Assembly: GCA_964556755.1 (NCBI GenBank)
Contig: CAZKXI010000001.1
Coordinates: 370,115 to 434,114 of the forward strand
DNA from: UBA4085 sp964556755
GTDB taxonomy: Bacteria > Acidobacteriota > Aminicenantia > Aminicenantales > UBA4085
Length of the DNA: 64,000 nucleotides
Reading direction: 5' to 3'
In this document: in pieces, positions 52,561 through 62,040 of the stretch
Layout of the letters: each line of letters starts with the position of its first letter
Position numbering within the stretch: the first letter of the stretch is position 1
Notes under the pieces: generated by a model
The model's input: the letters and a program-made list of their open reading frames with translations, nothing else
What the model was told of the DNA's origin: nothing
Database searches by the model: none
Position numbers and translations under genes: made by a program

Positions 52561-55380
52561 ATGGGCAGAAACAGGCGTCCAGCATGCGCAATTTCCAATT
52601 TAGTATTTGCTTTAATAGCCTTTTCCGCGGCCGGCGCATTCGCCCAGCCTATCAATGTCTCCAATACACCGGGCGTCCCTTCTGCCAGCCCCCGAATCGC
52701 CACTGACACGCAAGGCAATGTCCACGCCGTCTGGGTGGAACAGGCGGGCGGCACGACCGGCGACGTCTACTACGCCAAGGGCACCCTGGCCAACCTCCAG
52801 ATCGGCGCCGCCGTGAACCTGAGCGGCTGCAATCGCGTCATCTGCGAGACGCTGGAGATGTGCTCCATCGACGTCGACGGATCGGACCGGGTCTATGTCG
52901 TCTGGGTCGAGCGCAATCCCGGCCGGATCATGCTCCGAACCAACACGGGGGGCGTGTGGGGCGCTCCCTACGAAGTCGTCTCGGGCTCGGTCTACGATGC
53001 CCCGCGCGTCGCGGCTACGGCGGGCGGCGATCTCTTCATCATCTACTGGAACCACGAGGGCCACGTCTTCTCGCGGGCCCGGATCGGGGGCGCCTGGGAG
53101 GACGTCAAGGATGTCGGGAACTGGGACCGGGTCTCCAAGATGGCCGACATCTCCATCGGGACCAACAAGGTCGGCGCGGCTTGGGTGGAGCGCGCCACTC
53201 AAGACGGGCCTTACCAGACCGCCTACGCCGAGCGAGCCCTGACCTACAACGCCTCCTGGAGCTCGACCTACCTCGTGGCCCCAATGTCCGATTCGCAGCA
53301 GCATCCCGCCATCGAGATGGACGCCGGCGACGTCGCCCACATCTTCTGGACCACGCTCCTGGACGAGGGCGCGGGGACGCGGGTCGTCCACTATGTCCGA
53401 TCCAGCGGGGCCGGCTTCACGACACCGGCCGCCATCTCCCGCTCCGAGCTTCTCCACTACCCCTTCTCCGCCCGGAGCGGAGGCGAGATCTATGTCGTCT
53501 GGCAGGTGGGCGGCTACGGCGGCGGAAGCTCCGTCGACTACAACATTCGCGGTACCGACGGCGTCTGGAAGGGGGCCGCGTCCGTGCCCGAGTCCTCGGG
53601 CTGCACCTATACGGACGTGGCCGTGACGCAGGACCGCGGCATCGCCTTCTTCGTCTGGGATAAGTCCCTGGGCACGGCTGGCGCCGAGATCTACGGCTGG
53701 GCCAAGACCCAGGCCTCCGTCGATCCCGACCTGCGGGTCGGGCGGACGAGCCTCCGGTTCGGCGCCGTGGCGGGGGGAGCGGCCTCCTCGCCCCAGAGCG
53801 TCCTGGTCGATAACGCCGGGTCGGGAGAGCGGCGCTGGACCGCGTCCGAGTCGACGAGCTGGATGTCCGTGTCGCCGGCGGCTGGGACGGCGGAGGGCGC
53901 CATTGAAGTCTCGGTCGACGCAAGCGAACTGGGCGCCGGCAGCTACCAGGGGCTCATCCAGATCACCGACCCCGACGCGTCGGGCTATCTGCCAAAGACA
54001 ATCACGGTCACTCTCGTGGTCTATGCGACGGCGGGCTCGACCGCGTATCCCTTCGGCTCTTTCGATACGCCGCTCAACAACGCGGCGGTCATGAGCAGCA
54101 TCGCCGTCACCGGCTGGGCCTTGGACGACGTCGAGACGGCCGGGGTCAAGATCTACCGCGACCCAGTCGGCGGAGAGACGGGCGGGCGGATCTACATCGG
54201 AGACGCGGTCTTCATCGAAGGATCGAGGCCCGACGTGGAGACGATCTACCCGCAATATCCGCTCTGCTACCGGGCCGGCTGGGGGTACATGCTGCTGACG
54301 AACTTCCTGCCGAACGGCGGCAACGGCACCTACGTCCTGCGGGCCTACGCGACGGATCGGGAGGGGAAGGAAGCCTCGCTCGGAAGCAAGACCATCACCG
54401 TGGACAACGCCCATGCGGTCAAGCCCTTCGGCGCCATCGACACGCCGGCGCAGGGAGAGGAGATAGGCGGGGCTCTCTACTACAACTTCGGCTGGGCCCT
54501 GACGCCGATGCCCAACAGCATCCCTACGGACGGCTCGACCATGGGCGTTTGGGTGGACGGTGTCCTGATCGGGCGGCCATCCTACAATAATTATCGGGAC
54601 GACATTGCCGCGCTGTTCCCGGGATACGCGAATTCCAACGGCGCGGTGGGCGTCTTCGAGCTGGACACGACGACCTACGACAACGGGGTGCACAATATCG
54701 CTTGGAGCGTGCGGGACGGCGCGGGCAATGAGGACGGGATCGGGAGCCGGTTCTTTTCGATCCTGAACTCGGGGACGCCGGCGCCAGGGGCGGAGGCTGA
54801 GGCGGAGCCGATGGCGATGTCGAAGGCGATGGCGCGGCGGAAGTCGGGCGGCCTGAACGCGCGGGGGAGTGCGGGCGAAGGGGTATCCCTGGTCTCCGAT
54901 CTCCAGGGCTTTCAGAGCGCCCCGGGCCGGCCCGTCTACGCGCGCAGGGGATTTGACAGGGCCAGCGTGCCGGGGGCCATTATGCCGGGGCAATCCGGCG
55001 AGGGGCTTCAAATGCGCGTCGACCTTCGCGAGCTGGAGCGCGTGGAGCTCCTGCTAGACGAGAGAGCCTGGGCTGCCGATGCAGAACGGCGGACGGCGGA
55101 GAGGGCGGGGCTGAGAGACGCTTCGGCGCGAGGAATTGGCCGCGCGACGACGGCGCAGCGAGGGGCTGGGGGAATGGACCGTTCCGGGTCCCGCTGGGAA
55201 GGCTATCTCATCGTCGGTGAGGAATTGCGCCGCCTGCCGATCGGTTCCACCCTCGACTCCGCGGGGGGAGTCTTCTCTTGGCTCCCGGGTCCGGGCTTCC
55301 TGGGCGATTATCGGCTGGTCTTCATTGACCGCGCCTCCCGCACCCGAGTGGACATGTCTGTTAAGATAGGGGTTAAGTAA
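52561..55380 (+). CDS. Modular secreted protein A: sialidase-like propeller plus shared C-terminal cassette
   Basis: The 939-residue protein has a signal peptide (AISNLVFALIAFSAAGAFA, ending about 29), then about 360 residues of repeats of the BNR/sialidase-propeller type (ASPRIATDTQGNVHAVWVEQ, DVDGSDRVYVVWVERN). A BACON-like domain (about 390-490) and two related Ig-like units follow, opening GSFDTP (about 497) and PFGAIDTP (about 620). After an Ala/Arg-rich linker, a C-terminal He_PIG-like domain begins RWEGYLIVGEELRRLPIGS (about 877-939). The frame is open upstream through a repeat, but ATG 52561 gives the proper signal peptide. No sialidase catalytic set is seen. The last base of its TAA stop is the first base of the next repeat element. 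Confidence 0.78.
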   Translation: MGRNRRPACAISNLVFALIAFSAAGAFAQPINVSNTPGVPSASPRIATDTQGNVHAVWVEQAGGTTGDVYYAKGTLANLQIGAAVNLSGCNRVICETLEMCSIDVDGSDRVYVVWVERNPGRIMLRTNTGGVWGAPYEVVSGSVYDAPRVAATAGGDLFIIYWNHEGHVFSRARIGGAWEDVKDVGNWDRVSKMADISIGTNKVGAAWVERATQDGPYQTAYAERALTYNASWSSTYLVAPMSDSQQHPAIEMDAGDVAHIFWTTLLDEGAGTRVVHYVRSSGAGFTTPAAISRSELLHYPFSARSGGEIYVVWQVGGYGGGSSVDYNIRGTDGVWKGAASVPESSGCTYTDVAVTQDRGIAFFVWDKSLGTAGAEIYGWAKTQASVDPDLRVGRTSLRFGAVAGGAASSPQSVLVDNAGSGERRWTASESTSWMSVSPAAGTAEGAIEVSVDASELGAGSYQGLIQITDPDASGYLPKTITVTLVVYATAGSTAYPFGSFDTPLNNAAVMSSIAVTGWALDDVETAGVKIYRDPVGGETGGRIYIGDAVFIEGSRPDVETIYPQYPLCYRAGWGYMLLTNFLPNGGNGTYVLRAYATDREGKEASLGSKTITVDNAHAVKPFGAIDTPAQGEEIGGALYYNFGWALTPMPNSIPTDGSTMGVWVDGVLIGRPSYNNYRDDIAALFPGYANSNGAVGVFELDTTTYDNGVHNIAWSVRDGAGNEDGIGSRFFSILNSGTPAPGAEAEAEPMAMSKAMARRKSGGLNARGSAGEGVSLVSDLQGFQSAPGRPVYARRGFDRASVPGAIMPGQSGEGLQMRVDLRELERVELLLDERAWAADAERRTAERAGLRDASARGIGRATTAQRGAGGMDRSGSRWEGYLIVGEELRRLPIGSTLDSAGGVFSWLPGPGFLGDYRLVFIDRASRTRVDMSVKIGVK

Positions 55381-55484
55381 GGGGTCAGGTCTCAAAATTC
55401 AACATTTCTGCCAACGACGTTTGATGAATCGTAAACGCCAGTTTACGAAAATCGGGATATGTTGAATGTTGAGACCTGACCCCT
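55380..55484. repeat. RAYT-type inverted-repeat element, subtype B (full)
   Basis: The left tip AGGGGTCAGGTCTCAAAATT starts at the last base of the TAA of modular gene A; the right tip is ATGTTGAGACCTGACCCCT. Confidence 0.92.
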
Positions 55485-55509
55485 AAGGGTTCTTTCAGGA
55501 GGCATGGCG

Positions 55510-58074
55510 ATGAGACCCAAGCGATTAACCGTCGCGTTCCTCGCCGGGGCGCTCTGGCTGGCGGCGGCTCCCGCCCTCCGCGCCCAGACCGCCATCATCA
55601 TCGACCACCGCCACACCAGCCTGGGCACAATCCCGCAGGCCTGGATCGAGCAGGCCAAGACGAGCCTCCGCATCGCCTACCAGCACACTTCGCACGGCAG
55701 CCAGCTTGTGACCGGCCTGGCCGCCCTGAGCGCCGGGCTGGGCGCGCCATATACCTACGCCTCCACGTCTGGCGGCTACAACGCGGGCGTCTTCCTCAAC
55801 GACTATGGCATCGCCGGCGCCAGCGACCTTGGCAATCCCAACTACACGGCCTGGTCCACGGCGACCCGCAACCTGCTCAACCGCGCCGGGGGATGCGACC
55901 GCAACGTGATCATGTGGTCCTGGTGCGGGCAGGCCGACACGACCGAGGCCAACATCAGCCTCTACCTCTCTCAGATGAATGCGCTGGAGGCGGAGTTCCC
56001 CGCGGTCAAGTTCGTCTATATGACCGGACATCTCGTGGGCTCGGGCGCGGAGGGCAACCTCCACCAGCGCAACGAGCAGATCCGCGCCTACTGCCGGGCC
56101 AACGGGAAGATCCTTTTCGACTTCGCCGACATCGAGAGCTACGACCCGAGCGGCGGCGAATTCCTGTCGCGATACGCCAACGATGCCTGCGACTACAGCG
56201 GCGGCAACTGGGCGACCGAGTGGCTGGCGGCGAACTCGGGAAGCGAGCTGGCCCGGCTGGCCTCCCTCTGCGGCAGCTGCGCCCACTCGGCCCAGCTGAA
56301 CTGCGTCCTCAAGGGGCGGGCCCTTTGGTGGCTGCTGGCTCGGCTGGCGGGGTGGACGGGAACCGCCTCGGCGGAGATCGGCCTCTCGCGCACGAGTCTG
56401 ACGTTCGGGGCGGAGGCCGGCGGAAGCGCCACGTCCTCCCAGACGGTCCTCATCCGCAACACCGGCACGGGGACGCTGAATTGGACGGCCGCCTCGAACC
56501 GGACCTGGCTGGCGGCGTCGCCCGCATCCGGGACGGCCAAGTCCAACGTGACCATCAGCGTCGACGCCGCCGGGCTGACCCCGGGGACCTATACGGGCAG
56601 CGTGACCTTCACGTCCTCCGAGGCCTGGAACTCGCCCCAGAGCCTCGCCGTCACCCTGAACGTCTTCGCGGCGGGCGGATCGGGTCTTCCCTTCGGCTCG
56701 TTCGACACGCCGGCGAATCAAGCCACGGTGCGGTCGTCCATACCGGTGACCGGCTGGGCGCTCGACGACGTGGAAGTGATCAACGTCAAGATCTATCGAG
56801 ATCCCGTGGGGGCGGAAGGCTCGGGCTTTCTTGTTTACATTGGAGATGCGACATTCGTGGATGGCACCCGGCCGGACGTCGAGCAGATATATCCCTCTCA
56901 CCCGCTCCGCTATCGGGCCGGCTGGGGCTATATGCTGCTGACGAACTTCATGCCCAACGGCGGAAATGGAGCTTTCACCCTGCACGCCCGGGCGACGGAC
57001 AGGGAAGGCCACGTGGTGACGATCGGGACCAAGACGATCACCTGCGACAACGCGAGCGCGGTCAAGCCGTTCGGGGCGATCGATACGCCGACCCAGGGCG
57101 GGACGGCTTCGGGGGCGCTCTTCTACAACCACGGCTGGGCCCTGACGCCGATGCCGAATTCGATCCCCACGGACGGGCATACGATGTGGGTGTGGATCGA
57201 CGGCGTGCCGCTGGGCCATCCCGCCTACAACAGATACCGCGACGATATCGCGGCGCTGTTCCCGGGGTATGCGAACAGCAACGGCGCGGCGGGCGCGTAC
57301 GAGCTGGATACGACAGCCTACGAGGACGGGATGCACAACATCGCCTGGAGCGCGGTGGATTCGGCGGGCAACGAGGACGGGATCGGCAGCCGGTTCTTCT
57401 GGATCCTGAACTTGGGCGCGCCGGCGATGGAAGCGGCAAGCACAGATAGGGCGGCAGGCGGGACGGGATCCGCGGGTGGAGCCGCCGCGAGGGAATCGGG
57501 CAGGGATCGAGCGGGAGAGGGGAGTCTGGGGAAAATAGCCGACCTGGCCGCGTACCCGGATTCCGGCGGCCGGATCTACGTCCGCAAGGGATTTGACCGG
57601 AGCCAGGCTCCCGGCGCCGTCGACCGGGCACGGACCGTCGCCTCGAGCGGTTCCGTTGCGCCTGGACTTGACGGGGAGTGTCTCATAGAAATTCGAGAGC
57701 TCGAGCGGATCGAGATCCTCCTCGACGATGGCGCTTGGGCTGTGGACGCCCAGCGTCGGGCGACGGATCCGCTGGGCCGAGGCCTCGACCAGTCGACCGG
57801 AGCGAGCATCTCGTCGTCCCGCGGGGACGGCCGGAAATCGCGCGCCCTCGGCTTGTCACGCGGAGTCCGGGCGAGCGACCTCTCCGCTAATCGTTGGGAG
57901 GGCTACTTCGTTGTCGGCGACGAATTGCGGCAGCTGCCGATCGGCTCGACCCTCGACTCGGTTGTGGGCGTCTTATCGTGGCTGCCGGGGCCGGGCTTCT
58001 TGGGGGATTATAGGCTGGTCTTCATCGACCGCGAATCCCGAACCCGAGTCGAAATGACCGTCAGGATAAGATAG
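55510..58074 (+). CDS. Modular secreted protein B: SGNH-like N-domain plus shared C-terminal cassette
   Basis: The 854-residue protein has a signal peptide (FLAGALWLAAAPALRA) and a domain of about 260 residues with IAYQHTSHGSQLVTGL, VIMWSWCGQADT, VYMTGHLVG and FDFADIESYD. This resembles an SGNH/GDSL-like hydrolase or a related binding domain, but no complete GDSL set is obvious. Then come a BACON-like domain (about 288-385), the two Ig-like units opening GSFDTP (about 395) and PFGAIDTP (about 519), a linker, and the terminal RWEGYFVVGDELRQLPIGS domain (about 794-854). ATG 55510 is preferred to ATG 55504 because the CAGGAGG site is 7 bases before it. The stop TAG overlaps the next repeat. Confidence 0.78.
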   Translation: MRPKRLTVAFLAGALWLAAAPALRAQTAIIIDHRHTSLGTIPQAWIEQAKTSLRIAYQHTSHGSQLVTGLAALSAGLGAPYTYASTSGGYNAGVFLNDYGIAGASDLGNPNYTAWSTATRNLLNRAGGCDRNVIMWSWCGQADTTEANISLYLSQMNALEAEFPAVKFVYMTGHLVGSGAEGNLHQRNEQIRAYCRANGKILFDFADIESYDPSGGEFLSRYANDACDYSGGNWATEWLAANSGSELARLASLCGSCAHSAQLNCVLKGRALWWLLARLAGWTGTASAEIGLSRTSLTFGAEAGGSATSSQTVLIRNTGTGTLNWTAASNRTWLAASPASGTAKSNVTISVDAAGLTPGTYTGSVTFTSSEAWNSPQSLAVTLNVFAAGGSGLPFGSFDTPANQATVRSSIPVTGWALDDVEVINVKIYRDPVGAEGSGFLVYIGDATFVDGTRPDVEQIYPSHPLRYRAGWGYMLLTNFMPNGGNGAFTLHARATDREGHVVTIGTKTITCDNASAVKPFGAIDTPTQGGTASGALFYNHGWALTPMPNSIPTDGHTMWVWIDGVPLGHPAYNRYRDDIAALFPGYANSNGAAGAYELDTTAYEDGMHNIAWSAVDSAGNEDGIGSRFFWILNLGAPAMEAASTDRAAGGTGSAGGAAARESGRDRAGEGSLGKIADLAAYPDSGGRIYVRKGFDRSQAPGAVDRARTVASSGSVAPGLDGECLIEIRELERIEILLDDGAWAVDAQRRATDPLGRGLDQSTGASISSSRGDGRKSRALGLSRGVRASDLSANRWEGYFVVGDELRQLPIGSTLDSVVGVLSWLPGPGFLGDYRLVFIDRESRTRVEMTVRIR

Positions 58075-58176
58075 GGGTCAGGTCTCAACATTCAACATTT
58101 CTGCTAACTTTCGTTGACGTTTTGTATGCGGTTGTTTACGAAAACGGGAAATGTTGAATGTTGAGACCTGACCCCT
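58073..58176. repeat. RAYT-type inverted-repeat element, subtype B (full)
   Basis: The left tip AGGGGTCAGGTCTCAACATT overlaps the TAG stop of modular gene B; the right tip is ATGTTGAGACCTGACCCCT. Confidence 0.92.
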
Positions 58177-58201
58177 ATACTTAACTCTTATCGAACCCAA
58201 G

Positions 58202-58230
58202 TTGAAAATTATTTGCTCCGGGCCGAAAAT
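58202..58230 (+). promoter_or_regulatory. Candidate promoter for modular gene C
   Basis: TTGAAA (58202-58207), 17-bp spacer, GAAAAT (58225-58230), 48 bases before the ATG at 58279, outside the repeat element. Confidence 0.4.
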
Positions 58231-58278
58231 AGCCTAAGGTTTTTCTGCTTTGGGACGTATTCTCTAAGGGGTGACCTT

Positions 58279-61200
58279 ATGAACCGCGCCAAATTTTCTG
58301 TCCCTTCCGTGCCGCTCGCGATTGCGCTTGCCTTGGCATTTGCTATAGCCTTCGCCTCTCCCTCCACCCTCTCCGCTCAGACCTGGCAATCCCTCGGCCC
58401 ACAAAGCGGCAACGCCACCGCCCTCATCCGCGATCCCCAGAACCGCCTCACCATTTACGCTATTCTCTCACCCGGCGGCATCTATAAATCCCTCGACGGC
58501 GGCGCCAGCTGGTCTTTCGCCGGCACGGGCATCCCCTCTACGGCCGCCATCGGCGGGCTGGCCATCGATCCCGCCCAGACCTCCACCCTCTATGCCGCCG
58601 CCGGCTCCCTCTATAAGAGCACCGACTCGGGCGCCCACTGGACCGCCCTCGCCGCCCAGCCCACCGGCACCATCAAGCGCGTCTTCGTTTCCCCCTTTGA
58701 TTCCTCTATCCTGCTCATTGGCACGGAATTGTCCGTCAAACGCAGCTTCGACGCGGGCGCCACCTGGAGCAGCGGCCTCATCTCCGGTCAGATCGCCGAC
58801 GCCGTCTTCGACCCCCTCCACCCCGGCACTGTCTACTTGGCCATACTGGACAGCGCGCTTTACAAATCGCCCGACAACGGCGCGACCTGGGACTGGGTTG
58901 CCCAGGACATCCAGGCCGTCGACCTGGCCTTCGATCCGGGCTCCCCGAACGTCCTCTTTGCCGTTGTCCCGGCCATGGGCGTCTATCGCTCGCCCGACGG
59001 CGGCGCCAACTGGACGATCTGGAACGCGGGGATGGACCTTGATCCCCCGGGATACGTGACCAACTACCTGACCTGCTTCGACCCCGGCCCGGCCGGTTCC
59101 GGCTATTATTTCGCCGGCACGGAACGCGGCCTCTATCGCAGCCACGACGGCGGCCAGTACTGGGGCTTCCAGACAACCTCGCCCGAATACCCAGCTACCA
59201 ACGCCGTCCTGGTCGATCCCCTCAACAAGGAGCTCGTCCTGGCCGCGACCACCCTCGGCGTCTATCGCTCGATCGTCGCCGGCGCGGAGTATTTTCGCTC
59301 GTCGGACGGGATCGAATCGGTCTGCACGGACGCCATCTCGCTGGCCATCTCGCCCGTCAACCCGGCCCGGATCATGCTGGGCACGAGCCTGGGCCTTTAC
59401 CGCAGCGATGGACGCGGCGGCTCCTGGTCGTTCGCCGCCTTCTCGCATTATACGAACCATGTCGTCCGGGCCATCGGCGCGCACCCCACCGACGCCTCGG
59501 TGTTCGCCACCGGCACGGACTTCGGTCTCTTCAGGAGCCCGGACGGCGGCTTTAACTGGTACTTGTCTTATCCCAAGCCCAACCCCACCGATATCCGAAT
59601 CTCCAGCCTAGTCTTTGATCCCTTCCAGCCCGCCCGGGCTTACGCCGGCGCAAGCATGGCCTGGCCCGGCTTCTATGTCTCTTCCGACGGCGGCGCGACC
59701 TGGTCCTTCAACAATCCTCCTCAGGGCCTTTCCATCCGCTGCTTGGCGGCCGATCCAAGCCAAGAAGGCGTTCTCTATGCGGGTTTAGACGGCGGTTGGC
59801 CGGCCCCCGAAGGCCCTCCTGGCTATTACTTGGCCAAAACGTCCGACCGCGGGGCCACTTGGACGGGATTGGCCAGGACCGTCATCAAGCAACCCGTCAA
59901 CTCCTTCTTCGCCGATCCGGCCGTCTCCTCGCGCCTCTACGTGGCGGGACAGCAAGGCTTTTATAAGAGCGAGGACGGGGGAGTCACGTGGCGCAGGATC
60001 ACCGGTCAGCTCGGCTCGGGCGAGGTCAAATTCCTGGCCATCGATCCCCAGTCGCCGCACCATCTCTACGCTGCAGCCGCCAACACCGTCTTCCGCAGCA
60101 CGGATCACGGCGAGACCTGGACGGCCTTCGGGACCGGGCTGCCGGCCGACACCTACGTCGTTCTGGCGGTCGATCCGTCGGATTCCTCCATCGTCTACGC
60201 CGGCTCGGGCGGCAAGGGCGGCCTCTTCCGGACCGGCGGGGGAGACATCCCCCAGCTGCGCGTGGACACCGACGTCCTCAATTTCGGCGTCTATGGCGGA
60301 GCGGGCGCGACTTCTCCCCAGAAGATCCGCATCTTCAACGGCGGCACAGGCACCCTGAATTGGACGGCCACGGTCCTCGCCTCGGATGCGCCTTTTATTC
60401 AGGTCAGCCCCGCAAGCGGAACCGGGAACGGGAGCGTCAGCGTATCCGTCGATCCGGCCGGGGTGCCGGCCGGCGGATTCAACACCACCCTTCGGATCGC
60501 CGATCCGGCGGCCCTGGGCTCGCCCAAAGACGTCCGCATCCAAATCAAGCGCTATAACAGCGGTCCCTACGGGCCGCCGCAGCCGCCCTTCGGCTCCTTC
60601 GATACGCCGATCGGCGGCGCGACCGTCAGAAGCAGCATTGCCGTGACCGGCTGGGCTCTGGACGATATGGAGGTTATGGGCGTCAAGATCTACCGCGATC
60701 CGGTCGGGGCCGAGGGCGGCGCGCGCATCTATATCGGCGATGCCGTCTTCATCGAAGACACACGCCCCGACATCGAGGCCCTCTACCTCGACTACCCCCA
60801 CCATCGGCGCGCCGGCTGGGGCTACATGCTGCTGACGAATTTCCTCCCCAACGGCGGCAATGGGGCGATCACCTTGCGGGCCTATGCCACGGACAAGGAG
60901 GGCAACGAAATCGAGCTGGGGAACAAGACGATCACTTGCGACAACGCCTGCGCGGTCAAGCCCTTCGGGGCCATCGACACGCCGACGCAAGGCGGGGAGA
61001 TCTCGGGCGCCCGCTACTACAATTTCGGCTGGGCCCTGACGCCGACGCCCAATATGATTCCAACCGACGGCTCGACGATCGGCGTCTGGATTGATGGAGT
61101 GATGGTCGGCCGGCCCCGATACAATAATTATCGCGACGACATCGCGGCGCTGTTCCCCGGGTACGCCAACTCGCAGGGGGCCGTCGGCGTCTTCGACCTC

Positions 61201-61866
61201 GACACGACCGCCTACGAAGACGGGATGCACAACATCGCCTGGAGCGTCGAGGATAACGCGGGAAATGTGGACGGCATCGGCAGCCGGTTTTTCTGGATAC
61301 TGAACTCGGGCGGGCCGTCGCCGGAGGCGGAGGGGCTGGCGAGGAATTCGCAATCCAAGTCGAATTCGGCCCAGGCTCGAAAAGGCGCGCTGGCGGGCAT
61401 TTCCGATCTGTCGGGCTACCTCAAAGTCACGGGCCGTCCGGTCTTTATCCGGAGGGGCTTCAATAGGAGCCGTATCCCGACGTCAGCCAATGTCCCGAGC
61501 CATAACGAGGGATCTCTCCTCGCCATCCGTGAGCTTGAACGGATCGAAATCCTCCTCGATGACAGAGCCTGGTCGGCCGATGTGGAACGGAGGACAGCAG
61601 AGAGAGCGGGGCTGGCGCTGCAAGCTCCGGGCGGATCGAGCGCCGGGCTTGCCGCGAGCAGCCGCTCCGACGGGGCGATGTCCCGCTGGGAGGGTTACCT
61701 CGTCATCGGCGACGAATTGCGCCATCTGCCGATCGGCTCGACCCTCGACTCGGTTGGGGGCGTCTTCTCGTGGCTTCCGGGCCCAGGCTTCTTGGGGGAT
61801 TATAGGCTGGTCTTCATCGACCGCGAATCCCTTACCCGAGTCGAAGTGACCGTCAGGATAAAATAG
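58279..61866 (+). CDS. Modular secreted protein C: BNR/Ycf48-like propeller plus shared C-terminal cassette
   Basis: The 1195-residue protein has a signal peptide (PLAIALALAFAIAFASPSTLSA) and about 630 residues of repeats of the form YKSxDGGAxW (for example IYKSLDGGASWSFAGTG, LYRSHDGGQYWGF, FYVSSDGGATWSF). That is the sortilin/BNR ten-bladed-propeller pattern. A BACON-like domain follows (about 659-765), then Ig-like units opening GSFDTP (about 771) and PFGAIDTP (about 894), an Arg/Ser linker and the terminal RWEGYLVIGDELRHLPIGS domain (about 1135-1195). ATG 58279 has an AAGGGGTGA site; an upstream ATG at 58213 would spoil the signal peptide. No catalytic residues are recognised. The last 150 bases are nearly identical to those of gene B. 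Confidence 0.8.
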   Translation: MNRAKFSVPSVPLAIALALAFAIAFASPSTLSAQTWQSLGPQSGNATALIRDPQNRLTIYAILSPGGIYKSLDGGASWSFAGTGIPSTAAIGGLAIDPAQTSTLYAAAGSLYKSTDSGAHWTALAAQPTGTIKRVFVSPFDSSILLIGTELSVKRSFDAGATWSSGLISGQIADAVFDPLHPGTVYLAILDSALYKSPDNGATWDWVAQDIQAVDLAFDPGSPNVLFAVVPAMGVYRSPDGGANWTIWNAGMDLDPPGYVTNYLTCFDPGPAGSGYYFAGTERGLYRSHDGGQYWGFQTTSPEYPATNAVLVDPLNKELVLAATTLGVYRSIVAGAEYFRSSDGIESVCTDAISLAISPVNPARIMLGTSLGLYRSDGRGGSWSFAAFSHYTNHVVRAIGAHPTDASVFATGTDFGLFRSPDGGFNWYLSYPKPNPTDIRISSLVFDPFQPARAYAGASMAWPGFYVSSDGGATWSFNNPPQGLSIRCLAADPSQEGVLYAGLDGGWPAPEGPPGYYLAKTSDRGATWTGLARTVIKQPVNSFFADPAVSSRLYVAGQQGFYKSEDGGVTWRRITGQLGSGEVKFLAIDPQSPHHLYAAAANTVFRSTDHGETWTAFGTGLPADTYVVLAVDPSDSSIVYAGSGGKGGLFRTGGGDIPQLRVDTDVLNFGVYGGAGATSPQKIRIFNGGTGTLNWTATVLASDAPFIQVSPASGTGNGSVSVSVDPAGVPAGGFNTTLRIADPAALGSPKDVRIQIKRYNSGPYGPPQPPFGSFDTPIGGATVRSSIAVTGWALDDMEVMGVKIYRDPVGAEGGARIYIGDAVFIEDTRPDIEALYLDYPHHRRAGWGYMLLTNFLPNGGNGAITLRAYATDKEGNEIELGNKTITCDNACAVKPFGAIDTPTQGGEISGARYYNFGWALTPTPNMIPTDGSTIGVWIDGVMVGRPRYNNYRDDIAALFPGYANSQGAVGVFDLDTTAYEDGMHNIAWSVEDNAGNVDGIGSRFFWILNSGGPSPEAEGLARNSQSKSNSAQARKGALAGISDLSGYLKVTGRPVFIRRGFNRSRIPTSANVPSHNEGSLLAIRELERIEILLDDRAWSADVERRTAERAGLALQAPGGSSAGLAASSRSDGAMSRWEGYLVIGDELRHLPIGSTLDSVGGVFSWLPGPGFLGDYRLVFIDRESLTRVEVTVRIK

Positions 61867-61969
61867 GGGTCAGGTCTTAAGATTCAAGTTTTCTGCCAAC
61901 TTTAGTTGGCGTTTTGTAAGCGTTTGTATACAAAAAACGAGATAACTTGAATCTCAAGACCTGACCCCC
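61865..61969. repeat. RAYT-type inverted-repeat element, subtype A (full)
   Basis: The left tip AGGGGTCAGGTCTTAAGATT overlaps the TAG stop of modular gene C; the right tip ends CTCAAGACCTGACCCC. CCCCGACCCCTA follows outside, a partial extra tip. Confidence 0.92.
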
Positions 61970-61991
61970 ATCCCCGACCCCTATCCCTTTC

Positions 61992-62020
61992 TTGACAGGG
62001 TGACCCGGGCCGGGGAGAAT
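61992..62020 (+). promoter_or_regulatory. Candidate promoter for modular gene D
   Basis: TTGACA (61992-61997), 17-bp spacer, GAGAAT (62015-62020), 20 bases before the TTG start at 62041. Confidence 0.45.
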
Positions 62021-62040
62021 CGTCTTGGCTGGGTACGCCC

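Noticed and set aside
52612..55011. 799-codon frame antisense to modular gene A
   Set aside because: Shadow of a gene with clear signal peptide and domains; Arg/Pro/Gly-rich with no recognisable motif.
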